Shown: piece after piece, positions 1 to 8,582 of the stretch | Position numbering within the stretch: position 1 is the stretch's first letter | Layout: each line of letters opens with the position of its first letter | Assembly: GCA_020047815.1 (NCBI GenBank) | Contig: JAIFNG010000098.1 | Span: 1 to 55,273 of the forward strand | DNA from: Anaerolinea sp. | Lineage (GTDB): Bacteria > Chloroflexota > Anaerolineae > Anaerolineales > Villigracilaceae | DNA: 55,273 bases | Direction: 5' to 3' | Program-made: the position numbers and the translations under genes | Notes under the pieces: model-generated | What the model was told of the DNA's origin: nothing | The model's input: only the letters and a program-made list of their open reading frames with translations | The model's database searches: none

Positions 1-26
1 CAAGGAAGTTGTTCTGCGAAGCCATT

Positions 27-176
27 CTATTGTTCAGGAGGGGCTGGGGAAAGCGGGGTTTCTTTGGGCTTGTTTGTATTCTTTTTGATCTCTTTCTGTC
101 GCTCCTTCTCAGCCTTCTTCTTTTTCTTGTCCATCTCTTTTTTTCGTTTCTCATATTTGTAATTGACTGCTGGCAT
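27..176 (-). CDS. Small lysine-rich conserved-type protein, 49 aa
   Basis: The minus strand carries a 49-codon frame that begins MPAVNYKYEKRKKEMDKK, continues as a run of Lys, Glu and Arg, and ends in a proline-rich tail (PLSPAPPEQ) before TAG. An AGAAGG Shine-Dalgarno-like sequence lies about 8 nt upstream of the ATG. Proteins with the same 'NYKYEKRQKE' opening and a charged helical body recur in many bacteria as short hypothetical proteins; this is from memory. The composition predicts one highly charged helix. Function is unknown and nucleic-acid binding is only a guess. A plus-strand frame over the same bases gives a low-complexity Phe/Leu protein and looks like its shadow. Confidence 0.6.
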   Translation of the reverse strand: MPAVNYKYEKRKKEMDKKKKKAEKERQKEIKKNTNKPKETPLSPAPPEQ

Positions 177-273
177 TGGTTTATCCTTCTGGAATATTAT
201 TCCTAATCAGCTGGCGAAATTTCACAATAGTATGTTTTTATTATAGCACGCAGGCAGGAGCACTTTTTAGGTT

Positions 274-1188
274 TTATATAATTGTGACTTCTGCGCCTTC
301 ATAACTGGTTCCCAACTCGAAGATTCGTGAAATCAGCCCAGCCTGCTCAAACGCGCGTTTCATTGCTGCGCCAACGGCTGGGTCTTCCTTCGAGGAGAAG
401 GCGATTAAGCTCGGTCCAGCACCCGAAAGCGCGACGGCGGCAGTTCCTGCATGGCGGGCCGCATCCATTGCAGCCTGCGCACCAGGAATGAGCGGGAGGC
501 GGTAAGGTTGGTGCAAAGTATCACTCATGGCTTTGCCAAGCAGATCCAGGTCACCTGTGCGCAAGGCTTCTGTTACCAACACAGCGCGGCTGATGTTGTA
601 AATGGCATCCTTACGATCCACTTGCTTGGGCAGGATGGCGCGCGCCTGCTTGGTGGGGAAGTCGAAGTCCGGCAGAACGATGGTCACATGGATTGGAGAA
701 CGGTTGGCACGGGCAGGCAATTTTAGCGAGATGACGCGATTTTCGTAAACAATGGACGCCACCAAGCCACCCAGCATGGCTGGGGCAACGTTATCCGGAT
801 GTCCCTCTGTCTCAATTGCCAGTTTCAGGATCTCTTCATCGGTGAATGGATTGCCCAAAAGAGCGTTTGCGCCCAACATGCCAGTCAGCAAAGCCGCAGA
901 GCTCGACCCCAACCCCGAACTGAGGGGCACACTGTTTTGGCAGTGGACCTGTAGTCCGTTACAAGTTTTTCCAGCGCGGTCATATATTTGTAAGGCCGCA
1001 TCCACAATGGAATTGTTCGCATCGCAGGGCAGGATTCCCGCACCTTCGCCTTCAATGGCGATATCGATCTTTCGGTCATTTGTCGCGACAAACGTTGTTT
1101 CATTCCAAAGGTTCAATGCCAGCCCCAGTGCATCGAAACCGGGTCCCAGGTTCGCGGTTGTTGCGGGAACTTTTACCAAGACTTTCAT
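274..1188 (-). CDS. thrB: Homoserine kinase
   Basis: ATP-dependent phosphorylation of L-homoserine to O-phosphohomoserine, the penultimate step of threonine synthesis, in the cytoplasm. The 304-aa length is normal for the family. GHMP-kinase hallmarks are present: the N-terminal substrate motif PATTANLGPGFDALGLAL (about residues 8-25), the ATP-binding loop VPLSSGLGSSSAAL (about 88-101), and the C-terminal SGAGPSLIAF motif (about 255-264). The ATG is preceded by AGGAGAAGGAT, a strong ribosome binding site. No thrA or thrC lies beside it, so the threonine pathway is dispersed here. Nothing looks broken. Confidence 0.96.
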   Translation of the reverse strand: MKVLVKVPATTANLGPGFDALGLALNLWNETTFVATNDRKIDIAIEGEGAGILPCDANNSIVDAALQIYDRAGKTCNGLQVHCQNSVPLSSGLGSSSAALLTGMLGANALLGNPFTDEEILKLAIETEGHPDNVAPAMLGGLVASIVYENRVISLKLPARANRSPIHVTIVLPDFDFPTKQARAILPKQVDRKDAIYNISRAVLVTEALRTGDLDLLGKAMSDTLHQPYRLPLIPGAQAAMDAARHAGTAAVALSGAGPSLIAFSSKEDPAVGAAMKRAFEQAGLISRIFELGTSYEGAEVTII

Positions 1189-1493
1189 ATCCTTCTCCTG
1201 TCACATGAGGTCCGTAGGATGCGCAGGTCCATCACGAAAATTACTCGAAAACAATTTCTGTATGGGCACCCTTATAGTTTTTCAAGTCTAACATAAAAAT
1301 TATTTTCATCCGTGGCAGACGTGTAAAAACCAAGCTCAATCAATCACAACACCCCATTCCCCGGACTGCTTTGATCGGATGCCAAATCTGGAGATAAAGC
1401 AGAAAATTACAACCTCCATCCGGCTATTCTGCACTTATTTTGAGCGTGATATACTTAAAGAAAGCAGTCAATCGAAAGAAATCAGGGAACGAT
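1189..1493. other. Intergenic region between divergent thrB and the hemerythrin-like gene
   Basis: No convincing gene is seen in these 305 bases. The thrB ribosome binding site lies at the left edge. A TATACT hexamer at 1450-1455 could be a -10 element for the rightward gene, but no good -35 element stands at the right distance. Short frames here lack ribosome binding sites and family resemblance. Confidence 0.4.
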
Positions 1494-2051
1494 ATGCGCA
1501 TCTCAAAGAATTTCCGCTCAGACCAGGAAACCATCAGCCGTTTTGTTACTGCACTTGGCAGGGGCTCTGTAATTTTAAGCACCACCAAATTTGCCCACCC
1601 GGATTTTTTCATTTCAGCACACAGTTTTATCCGGGATTACATTGAGGATGGCTTCTTCAAAAAAGAGGAATTGCTGATTAAGACTCTCGAAGACAGCGGT
1701 TTCCCAACTGAAAGTGGTCCGGTGGGTGCCATACTTGGTGACCATAAGAAAACCCGTGAGGCTGCTGAGCTGCTGGCTAATGCTGCAATACAGTGGCGGG
1801 CTGGGGATGAAATTGCCCGTTCAGAAGTGGGCTGGGCCACCAGTCAATACACTTCCGCGATTCGTGAGCATCTTGAACGTTTAAGGAATTTAATTTTCCC
1901 TCTGCTTGAACAAACCATCTCGGTTGATGAAGAACACAAATTATCGGAAGAGATCAATAAAATTGTCTTTGAAGGCGGCTTGAAGGAGGGGACAGACAAA
2001 TACATCAAATTGATCGAAGCCCTCGAAGAAGAATTAAGTGACTGGCGGTAA
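1494..2051 (+). CDS. Hemerythrin-like (HHE) domain protein
   Basis: This 185-aa soluble protein is predicted all-helical. Spaced His and Glu residues fit a four-helix hemerythrin-type fold: SAHSFIRDYIEDGF near the N terminus, LGDHKKTREAAELL in the middle, and REHLERLRNLIFPLLEQ towards the end. In this family such residues hold a non-heme di-iron centre that binds O2 or senses oxygen or iron. The start was placed at the ATG with AGGGA 6 nt upstream; an ATG 54 nt earlier has no ribosome binding site. It stands alone, followed at once by a strong terminator. The domain call is by motif only, and metal binding is inferred. Confidence 0.72.
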   Translation: MRISKNFRSDQETISRFVTALGRGSVILSTTKFAHPDFFISAHSFIRDYIEDGFFKKEELLIKTLEDSGFPTESGPVGAILGDHKKTREAAELLANAAIQWRAGDEIARSEVGWATSQYTSAIREHLERLRNLIFPLLEQTISVDEEHKLSEEINKIVFEGGLKEGTDKYIKLIEALEEELSDWR

Positions 2052-2066
2052 ACTTCTCAGTTACAT

Positions 2067-2109
2067 AAAAATGAAGGGTCGGGCATTTTTGTCCGCCCTT
2101 CATTTTTTT
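2067..2109 (+). terminator. Rho-independent terminator
   Basis: A stem of AATGAAGGG, one unpaired T, then CGG pairs with CCG and CCCTTCATT across a T-rich loop. A run of seven T follows. It closes the hemerythrin-like transcription unit. Confidence 0.85.
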
Positions 2110-2304
2110 CTGGCGAAGGCTGAATCAAAGTGGGTAGTCACGATAAAATTAAAATTCGAGGCCAGCTTGCGAACCCTCCCAAGATATCGGCTTTAACCAA
2201 ACTGCATATCGAGCAATAGGGCTTTGGCGTCTTAAATTTTCTTCACCCTTTGCAAACCTTTCTGTGGTTAAATTACAATACTTCATTAAGTATCGGTGAT
2301 AAAC

Positions 2305-3579
2305 ATGCTCATCCATTCCACTTCCCAACTCCTGACACTTGCCGGCGGTCCCCAACGCGGACATACCCTCGGCACACTTGGCATTATTGAAAAAGGCGCT
2401 GTACTTGTGCGCGATGAAAAGATCATCGCTGTCGGCACCACCGATGAATTGAAAAATGCCTACCCCGATGAACCAACACTGGATGCCGGCGGCTGTGTGC
2501 TCATGCCGGGCTTTGTGGATCCTCACACCCATCTGATATGGGCCGGGGACCGCGCCAATGAATTTGAAATGAAGATGGGAGGCATGGCTTATCTCGATAT
2601 TCTTGCGGCGGGCGGCGGAATTATTTCAACCGTCAAAGCCACGCGTACCGCCAGCATGGAAACTCTCATCGCTCAAACCCGTCCACGCCTGCTTCGGATG
2701 TTTGCACACGGAACAACCACCGCGGAAGCAAAGACCGGCTACGGATTGCAAACCTCAACTGAACTGCGTCTACTCAAGGCGCTGCTTGCACTCGATGATG
2801 AAAGTCCGCTTGATCTTGTCATCACTTTTCTTGGTGCACACGCCATTGCCCCTGAATATCAGGGCAATTCGCAAGGCTACACAAATGAAGTCGCCAATAC
2901 CATGCTCCCCATGTTAAAGGAATGGTGGGAAACTCATGCCCCGCGCCTGCCATTGCCCTTCGTTGATGTATTCTGTGAAACCAAAGCCTTTGACCTTGAA
3001 CAGTCGCGTCAAATCCTGTCCCAAGCCCGGTTATTGGGGTTTCCGCTCAAGATCCACGCTGACGAATTTGCGAACATCGGCGGTGCTGCGCTTGCAGCTG
3101 AATTGGGAGCTGCATCGGCTGACCACCTTGTTAAAACCTCCGATGCTGATATTGCCATACTCGGAAAATCAGATACAGTCGCGGTATCTCTGCCTTGCAC
3201 GCCCTTTGGGTTGGCTGAATGTCACTATACCCCTGCCCGCAAACTCATCGAAGCAGATGCCATCCTTGCTCTTGCAACAGACTGCAATCCGGGAACAACG
3301 TGGAACGAGTCGATGCAATTTGTCATCGCCCTTGCCTGCCGTGCGATGAAATTGACACCCGCAGAAGCCATCGCCGCCGCCACGATCAATTCCGCGTATG
3401 CGATCCGCAGGTCAGATACGATCGGGTCCATTGAAGTCGGCAAGCAAGCGGATATGCTCATCCTGTCGGTGCCGGACTATCGTCAGGTTGGGTATCGCTA
3501 CGGGACCAATCTGGTGAAGCAGGTTATCAAACGCGGACAAGTTTATTCAGTGGACGTGGGATATTACCGAACAGCGTAA
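2305..3579 (+). CDS. hutI: Imidazolonepropionase
   Basis: Hydrolyses 4-imidazolone-5-propionate to N-formimino-L-glutamate, the third step of histidine degradation. The 424-aa protein has the amidohydrolase fold signature: the metal-binding HxH in MPGFVDPHTHLIWAGDRA (about residues 66-82), the substrate-loop AKTGYGLQT, the HADEF motif near residue 250, and the late TDCNPGT stretch with its metal Asp. I chose the ATG at 2305, which has a GGTGAT ribosome-binding-like sequence; a GTG three codons upstream is the alternative. It starts an operon with arginase and an inositol monophosphatase. hutH and hutU are not in the window. Confidence 0.94.
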   Translation: MLIHSTSQLLTLAGGPQRGHTLGTLGIIEKGAVLVRDEKIIAVGTTDELKNAYPDEPTLDAGGCVLMPGFVDPHTHLIWAGDRANEFEMKMGGMAYLDILAAGGGIISTVKATRTASMETLIAQTRPRLLRMFAHGTTTAEAKTGYGLQTSTELRLLKALLALDDESPLDLVITFLGAHAIAPEYQGNSQGYTNEVANTMLPMLKEWWETHAPRLPLPFVDVFCETKAFDLEQSRQILSQARLLGFPLKIHADEFANIGGAALAAELGAASADHLVKTSDADIAILGKSDTVAVSLPCTPFGLAECHYTPARKLIEADAILALATDCNPGTTWNESMQFVIALACRAMKLTPAEAIAAATINSAYAIRRSDTIGSIEVGKQADMLILSVPDYRQVGYRYGTNLVKQVIKRGQVYSVDVGYYRTA

Positions 3580-3603
3580 AAACTTGCAGTCATGGAGATA
3601 AAG

Positions 3604-4509
3604 ATGCAAATAGATATCATCGGCGTGCCGATAGACCTTGGGGCAGACCGGCGCGGTGTAGATATGGGCCCCAGTGCAATCCGCTATGCACATTTACAAA
3701 ACAAGCTAGCAGCTCTGGGGTACGTGGTTGAAGATGAAGGTAATGTGGAAGTGGCAATTGCCGAAACGTGCAAAATCACCGACCCCAGAATGAAATTTGT
3801 AGACTGCATCATTCCCATGTCGCGGCGCATTGCGGGGGCAGTGGCAACCTCGATACAGGCAAAAAATTTTCCCCTGGTGTTGGGCGGAGATCACAGTTTA
3901 TCCATCGGTTCGATACGCGGGGCTGCGCGCAACAAGAAAATCGGTGTCATCTGGATCGATGCACACCCGGACTTTAATACCGCAGAAACCACGCCCTCTG
4001 GCAACATCCATGGCATGTCACTCGCCCTGCTGGCAGGGATGGGAGACAAAAGACTAGTACAGTTATGGGACGAAAGCATCCCCGTCATCGACCCCGCAAA
4101 AATTGCCATCATCGGTGCGCGTGACGTAGACAATGGTGAAAAAGAAAATCTGCAAAAAGCGGGGGCTTTGGTCATGGGCATGGAACAAATTGACCGCTAC
4201 GGTATGGTACTGGCAATTGAAAAAGCCATTGAACGTGTCAGCCGTGACGTCGATGGCATCTACCTCTCCCTTGACATGGATGCCCTTGACCCTCAACACG
4301 CCCCTGGAGTCGGAACTCCCGTCCCAGCCGGACTCACCCAACGCGAGACCCATCTCGCCTGTGAAATGATCGCTGAAACGAACCTGCTGATCGGCATGGA
4401 CCTCGTTGAAGTCAACCCCATCCTTGATGGGCAAAATAAAACAGCGGCGCTGGCAGTGGAGTTTGCTCTCTCTGCCCTGGGCCGCCGAATTTGGAATGGA
4501 CAATCATGA
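3604..4509 (+). CDS. rocF: Arginase
   Basis: Hydrolyses L-arginine to ornithine and urea with a binuclear manganese centre. The ureohydrolase motifs appear in order: GGDHS (about residue 94), DAHPDFN (about 118), the arginase-type substrate loop SGNIHGM (about 132), and SLDMDALDP (about 222). The N terminus VPIDLGADRRGVDMGP is arginase-like rather than agmatinase-like. The start chosen has GGAG 6 nt upstream; an ATG four codons earlier has none. Next to hutI one might expect the related formimidoylglutamase HutG, but the SGNIHGM loop favours arginase. The stop overlaps the next start as ATGA. Confidence 0.92.
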   Translation: MQIDIIGVPIDLGADRRGVDMGPSAIRYAHLQNKLAALGYVVEDEGNVEVAIAETCKITDPRMKFVDCIIPMSRRIAGAVATSIQAKNFPLVLGGDHSLSIGSIRGAARNKKIGVIWIDAHPDFNTAETTPSGNIHGMSLALLAGMGDKRLVQLWDESIPVIDPAKIAIIGARDVDNGEKENLQKAGALVMGMEQIDRYGMVLAIEKAIERVSRDVDGIYLSLDMDALDPQHAPGVGTPVPAGLTQRETHLACEMIAETNLLIGMDLVEVNPILDGQNKTAALAVEFALSALGRRIWNGQS

Positions 4510-5276
4510 ACCCAACGATTAACGACCTCGAACAACTTGTACGCGGCGCGGGATCCATCCTGCGTGATGGATATAGCAAAGAGCACCAAATCAGTTACAA
4601 GGGAGTTATCGACCTTGTAACTGAAGTAGACCACGCTTCGGAAGCATTTTTATTGAAGGAAATTCAATCCCGTTTTCCAGACAGCCACATTCTTACAGAG
4701 GAAAGTGGAGAAATAAAAGGCGTGAATGAAGGCATCTGGTATATCGATCCGCTCGACGGAACAGTGAATTATTCCCATCACATCCCGTTATTCAGCGTCT
4801 CCATCGCGTATGCTTTCAAAGGCGTGGTCATGCTGGGTGCAGTGTATGATCCCATGCGCGATGAATTATTCAGTGCTGAACGAGGCAAAGGTGCGCATCT
4901 GAACGGAAAGCAGATCCAGGCTTCAAAAACAACTGAATTGCAAAAGAGCCTGTTGGTGACAGGTTTCCCATATGATACCTGGGACACCAAGCAGGATAAT
5001 TTCCGCAACTTTGAGAAGCTCGCCAAGATGACCCAGGGTGTGCGCCGCATTGGTTCTGCTGCAATTGACGGTTGTTACGTAGCCGCAGGACGTTTTGATG
5101 CTTTCTGGGAGTTAAGCCTCAAGCCATGGGATATCGCCGCCGCCGGGCTGATTGCCCAAGAGGCAGGGGCAAAGGTCACAGCAGTGGACGGCAGCCCGGA
5201 TTATATTTCCACACCGCAATCCATCCTCGCCACAGCGCCGGGGATCTACGAACAAATGCTGGAGCAATTAAAGTAA
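4506..5276 (+). CDS. suhB: Inositol-1-monophosphatase family protein
   Basis: Mg-dependent phosphatase of the IMPase/FBPase superfamily, acting on myo-inositol phosphate or a related sugar phosphate. Seen in the 256-aa sequence: TEESGE (metal-binding Glu, about residue 65), YIDPLDGTVNY (the DPxDGT core, about 79-89), and the late LKPWDIAAAGLIAQEAGA (WDxAAG). The start overlaps the arginase stop (ATGA), so translation is probably coupled. No inositol operon surrounds it, so a broader housekeeping or dephosphorylating role is as likely as inositol metabolism. The hairpin just downstream closes the hutI-rocF-suhB unit. Confidence 0.92.
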   Translation: MNPTINDLEQLVRGAGSILRDGYSKEHQISYKGVIDLVTEVDHASEAFLLKEIQSRFPDSHILTEESGEIKGVNEGIWYIDPLDGTVNYSHHIPLFSVSIAYAFKGVVMLGAVYDPMRDELFSAERGKGAHLNGKQIQASKTTELQKSLLVTGFPYDTWDTKQDNFRNFEKLAKMTQGVRRIGSAAIDGCYVAAGRFDAFWELSLKPWDIAAAGLIAQEAGAKVTAVDGSPDYISTPQSILATAPGIYEQMLEQLK

Positions 5277-5303
5277 CAGAATACCCTGCCGCACTATAAG
5301 TAG

Positions 5304-5344
5304 TTAAATCAAAGCGGGCGAATAGATCGCCTGCTTTGATTTAA
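5304..5344. terminator. Long perfect hairpin after suhB
   Basis: An inverted repeat with TTAAATCAAAGC as the outer arm, a G/T wobble pair, then GGCGA, folds over the loop ATAGA to give an 18-bp stem. There is no long T tract, but the outer A/T pairs can serve as one. It sits between suhB and the SDR pair and probably ends the upstream transcript. Confidence 0.6.
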
Positions 5345-5376
5345 CTTATCAGCCCGTCACAAGTTATAATCAATTC

Positions 5377-6870
5377 ATGGAAGAGAAAAAACTGATCCTC
5401 GTTACTGGCGCAACGGGTTATATTGGCGGCCGGCTTGTGCCGAAACTGCTTGAAGCTGGCTATCGTGTGCGCTGCCTGGTGCGTGATCCTTCGCGTTTGC
5501 AGGGACGAGTCTGGCAAAATCAAGTGGAAGTGGTCAAAGGCGATGCACTCTCGCCCGAAGAACTGGTCAATGCCATGCAGGGAGTATCTGTCGCCTACTA
5601 CTTAATCCATGGAATGCAGGGTGGAAAGGTCAATGCAGAACGCGACCTGCAGGTGGCGCGCAATTTCACCCAAGCCGCAGAAGATGCAAACCTTGAGCGC
5701 ATCATTTACCTTGGCGAACTGGTCGACCCCACAGCTAATCTCTCGCCCTACCTGCGTGCACGACATGAAACGGGATATCTGTTGCGCTATGGCAGGGTCC
5801 CGGTAACCGAGTTGCGTGCCGGTATGGTGGTGGGCTCCGGCTCTGTTTTATTTGAAATGATCCGGTATCTCACTGAGCGTGAACCGGTCTTGATCTGTCC
5901 GGCATGGTATTTTTCACAGGCACAGCCGATTGCCATTCGTGACGCGCTTTCTTATTTGGTTGATACACTCAAGACTCCGGACAGCATTGGGCGCGTGATC
6001 GAGATTGGCGGTTCCTCCCGCCTGACCTATGCCGATATGCTTTTAGGGTATGCAAAAGAAAGGCAGCTAAAACGGTGGCTGATTCCCACCCCGGTATATG
6101 CGCCGCGGCTTTCGGCCTATTGGGTACACCTGGTCACGCCGATTCACTGGCGTTTGGTAGAGCCGCTGATCGAGGGCTTGCGTTTTAATCTCATTGTCCG
6201 CGATGACTCGGCAAAAAAGATATTTCCACACATTAAGCCCATCGATTTCCAGACAGCCACACATCTCGCGCTGGGACGCATTCAACGCGATAATGTAGAA
6301 ACAAGCTGGTCAGATTCTCTCGTCACTGCCATGGGAGATTTCAAGCCTTATCAATTTATTGTCGGCGATGGTATGTTCATCGAGCGCATGCAGGTACTAC
6401 TGGATATTAAACCCGAGCCAGTCTTTCGCGCTTACACGGGAATAGGCGGCGAGCGCGGCTGGTTGTACATGGATTGGGCATGGTCACTTCGCGGCTGGAT
6501 GGATAAGGTTATCGGCGGGGTGGGATTACGACGCGGACGCCGGCATCCCAATGAGATCCGGGTGGGCGAATCGCTTGATTTTTGGCGCGTGGAAGCCATT
6601 GAAAAAAACAGGTTGATGCGGCTGCGTGCCGAAATGAAAGTCCCCGGCAAAGCATGGCTCGAATTCGAATCCGCACCCAAGGATGAGAAAACCCTGCTTT
6701 CCGCAACAGCCTATTTTGCGCCGCATGGCGTAAGCGGTTTTTTATATTGGTATGCGATGTGGCCTTTCCACAAATTCATCTTTGCCGGACTCACTCGCGG
6801 GCTTGCATCCCGTGCCCGCGTCCTTGACCGCTTTCATCCCCACTCGAAAAAAGGTATCACAACAGAATGA
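5377..6870 (+). CDS. NAD(P)-binding SDR-family protein with C-terminal DUF2867-like domain
   Basis: This 497-aa protein has an N-terminal Rossmann fold of the atypical/extended SDR type, with LVTGATGYIGGRL (about residues 7-19) as the dinucleotide-binding loop. An NmrA-like region follows with YYLIHGM and an LGELVDP stretch where classical SDRs carry catalytic residues. The last 150 or so residues (ERGWLYMDWAWSLRGWMDK, then VPGKAWLEFE and FAPHGVSGFLYWYAMWPFH) resemble the DUF2867/SRPBCC-type tail of these fusions. The next gene is a shorter paralogue 22 nt downstream. Substrate unknown; an oxidoreductase or redox-sensing role is inferred from the fold. Confidence 0.8.
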   Translation: MEEKKLILVTGATGYIGGRLVPKLLEAGYRVRCLVRDPSRLQGRVWQNQVEVVKGDALSPEELVNAMQGVSVAYYLIHGMQGGKVNAERDLQVARNFTQAAEDANLERIIYLGELVDPTANLSPYLRARHETGYLLRYGRVPVTELRAGMVVGSGSVLFEMIRYLTEREPVLICPAWYFSQAQPIAIRDALSYLVDTLKTPDSIGRVIEIGGSSRLTYADMLLGYAKERQLKRWLIPTPVYAPRLSAYWVHLVTPIHWRLVEPLIEGLRFNLIVRDDSAKKIFPHIKPIDFQTATHLALGRIQRDNVETSWSDSLVTAMGDFKPYQFIVGDGMFIERMQVLLDIKPEPVFRAYTGIGGERGWLYMDWAWSLRGWMDKVIGGVGLRRGRRHPNEIRVGESLDFWRVEAIEKNRLMRLRAEMKVPGKAWLEFESAPKDEKTLLSATAYFAPHGVSGFLYWYAMWPFHKFIFAGLTRGLASRARVLDRFHPHSKKGITTE

Positions 6871-6892
6871 ACCTGGCCAAGGACCTGTAATC

Positions 6893-8224
6893 ATGAATTC
6901 CAAACTTATTCTTGTCACCGGAGCAACCGGGTACATTGCGGGCCGACTCATCCCAAAATTGCTGGACCGCGGCCACACAGTCCGCGCATTGGCAAGAAAT
7001 CCACAGTGTCTTCGTTCGCGAGACTGGCATGGGAGAGTTGAAATTTTACAGGGGAATATCATGGACGCCGCCTCACTGGCTGCAGCCCTTAAAGGTGTAC
7101 ACACCACATACTATCTCGTTCACAGCATGTCCATGGGGACAGGATATACCAAATTTGAAACTCAGGCGGCGCATAGGTTTGCTCAAGCCGCCGAAGAGGC
7201 GGGGGTACAACACATCATCTACCTCGGTGGTCTTGCCGACAAAAACCAGCCCATCTCTCCGCACTTGCTTTCGCGCATTGAGACAGGTTCCGCTTTACGT
7301 CAGGGGAATGTTCAGGTCACGGAATTTCGCGCAAGTGTCATCGCCGGCTCAGGAAGCACCTCCTTTGAAATGATCCGTTTTATGACAGAGCTGTTTCCCA
7401 TTGTCCCGACCCCCCGCTGGATGAAAAACAAGGCTCAGCCGATTGCAGTACAAAACATTCTGGATTACCTTCTGGCTGCACTCGAAAATTCGGCCGGCAG
7501 CAGGGCGCTGGATATCGGCGGTCCGGATGTTATTACCTATCAGGACCTTATACAGACTTATGCGCGTGTGCGTGGGCATAAATGCGGCTTCTTATCATTG
7601 CCGTACATTCCTGTCAGGATCATGGCGTTCGGCATCGGGTTGATGTCCCCCGTCCCGTATCTAATTGCACGTGCGCTTGTGAGAGGATTGGCACATGACA
7701 GCGTCGTGACATCCAATGAGGCCCGCGCAATATATCCCGAAATAAAACCCATGGACTTTGAATCAGCTGTCAGGCTGGCTTTGGAAAATCTACATCCGCT
7801 CAAGGTTGAGCATGTCTGGGAGGCGGACATCGAAAACTCCAGCGCCTTCAGTTCCTGCGCAGCGATCTACAAACATGAGGGGTTTTTCATCAAATATCAC
7901 AAGGTAATGGTTCATGCGCAACCCGCGACCGTGTTTAACGCCATCGAAAAAATGGCAGGAGACCTGGGAGAACCGCGTTTTATTGTGGACACCTGTGAGC
8001 CTAATAAACTTATGCTCCTGCGCTCCCAGCGAAAAATACCTGGTGATGGCTGGCTGGAGTGGCGCATAGAGCCCAGCAGCGATGGGACTGCCCTCACTCA
8101 GACAGTATTCTTTGCTCCATGTGGTCTGGCTGGATTTGTATACTGGTATCTGCTGTATCCGGTTCACATGCTGACATTTAATAATTTCATTCGCAAGATC
8201 AAGCGTCACTGTTCCAGGCTTTGA
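6893..8224 (+). CDS. NAD(P)-binding SDR-family protein with DUF2867-like tail (second paralogue)
   Basis: 443 aa, with the same layout as its upstream neighbour. The dinucleotide loop LVTGATGYIAGRL lies at the very N terminus, followed by YYLVHSMSMG and YLGGLAD, and a C-terminal tail with KIPGDGWLEWRIEP and FAPCGLAGFVYWYLLYPVH. The tail is about 50 residues shorter than in the first copy because the 'RGWLYMDWAW' segment is missing. I chose the ATG with AAGGA 9 nt upstream, just after the stop of the first copy; an upstream in-frame start would overlap that gene by about 120 nt. An old tandem duplication, probably co-transcribed. Confidence 0.8.
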   Translation: MNSKLILVTGATGYIAGRLIPKLLDRGHTVRALARNPQCLRSRDWHGRVEILQGNIMDAASLAAALKGVHTTYYLVHSMSMGTGYTKFETQAAHRFAQAAEEAGVQHIIYLGGLADKNQPISPHLLSRIETGSALRQGNVQVTEFRASVIAGSGSTSFEMIRFMTELFPIVPTPRWMKNKAQPIAVQNILDYLLAALENSAGSRALDIGGPDVITYQDLIQTYARVRGHKCGFLSLPYIPVRIMAFGIGLMSPVPYLIARALVRGLAHDSVVTSNEARAIYPEIKPMDFESAVRLALENLHPLKVEHVWEADIENSSAFSSCAAIYKHEGFFIKYHKVMVHAQPATVFNAIEKMAGDLGEPRFIVDTCEPNKLMLLRSQRKIPGDGWLEWRIEPSSDGTALTQTVFFAPCGLAGFVYWYLLYPVHMLTFNNFIRKIKRHCSRL

Positions 8225-8305
8225 TGTGCCGCATTCCAAAAATCATGGAAGGAAGTCACTTGACTCGCTTTCCCGTGTAACATACAATACCTTCATAATT
8301 AAATA

Positions 8306-8460
8306 TGACCAAAAGCGGCGAAGCCGGTGTAATTCCGGCACTGTCCCGCAACTGTAAGTTTAGTTAGTAGTTCCATAGTTGAATAGTTTGGTAGTTGAGC
8401 TACTGAACTATCAAACTAGTGAATTCCCAAACTAAACGAGTCAGGTCGCCCGCTCTGGTC
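8306..8460 (+). promoter_or_regulatory. Cobalamin riboswitch
   Basis: The conserved core is easy to read: GCGGCGAAGCCGGTGTAATT, then TCCGGCACTG, the B12 box CCCGCAACTGTAA, and a closing GAGTCAGGTCGCCCGCTCTG. Between the B12 box and that closing strand, a long nested inverted repeat (8358-8437, outer arms GTTTAGTT and AACTAAAC, inner arms TAGTTTG and CAAACTA) replaces the usual short peripheral stem. GACC at the left edge can pair with GGTC at 8457-8460 to form P1. Position directly in front of btuF and the whole B12 operon fits coenzyme-B12 repression. Confidence 0.93.
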
Positions 8461-8483
8461 AGTTCCAACACACTCTCGTGGAA

Positions 8484-8553
8484 AGGAGGTGGAGGATGGC
8501 TTGAACGGATTGCCTCTCCAACCTCCCCAGCAAATGCTGGGGATTTTGATTCT
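8484..8553 (+). terminator. Riboswitch expression platform: competing hairpins with terminator-like stem
   Basis: CCCCAGC AAAT GCTGGGG followed by ATTTTGATT (8525-8550) is a compact terminator-like hairpin. Just upstream, GGAGGTGGAGGATGGC at 8485-8500 is partly complementary to GCCTCTCCAACCTCC at 8511-8525 and can form a rival stem reaching into the terminator arm. I infer a transcriptional on/off switch driven by the cobalamin aptamer. The T run is short, so the mechanism is not proven. Confidence 0.6.
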
Positions 8554-8582
8554 CGTAACAAAAAAACTACATTGGAGAAATG

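Noticed and set aside
9..206. Plus-strand 65-aa Phe/Leu-rich frame
   Set aside because: It is the reverse of the lysine-rich minus-strand gene; composition is that of a shadow and no ribosome binding site was seen.
752..1291. 179-aa plus-strand frame over thrB
   Set aside because: Antisense to an intact homoserine kinase with clear motifs; no family resemblance.
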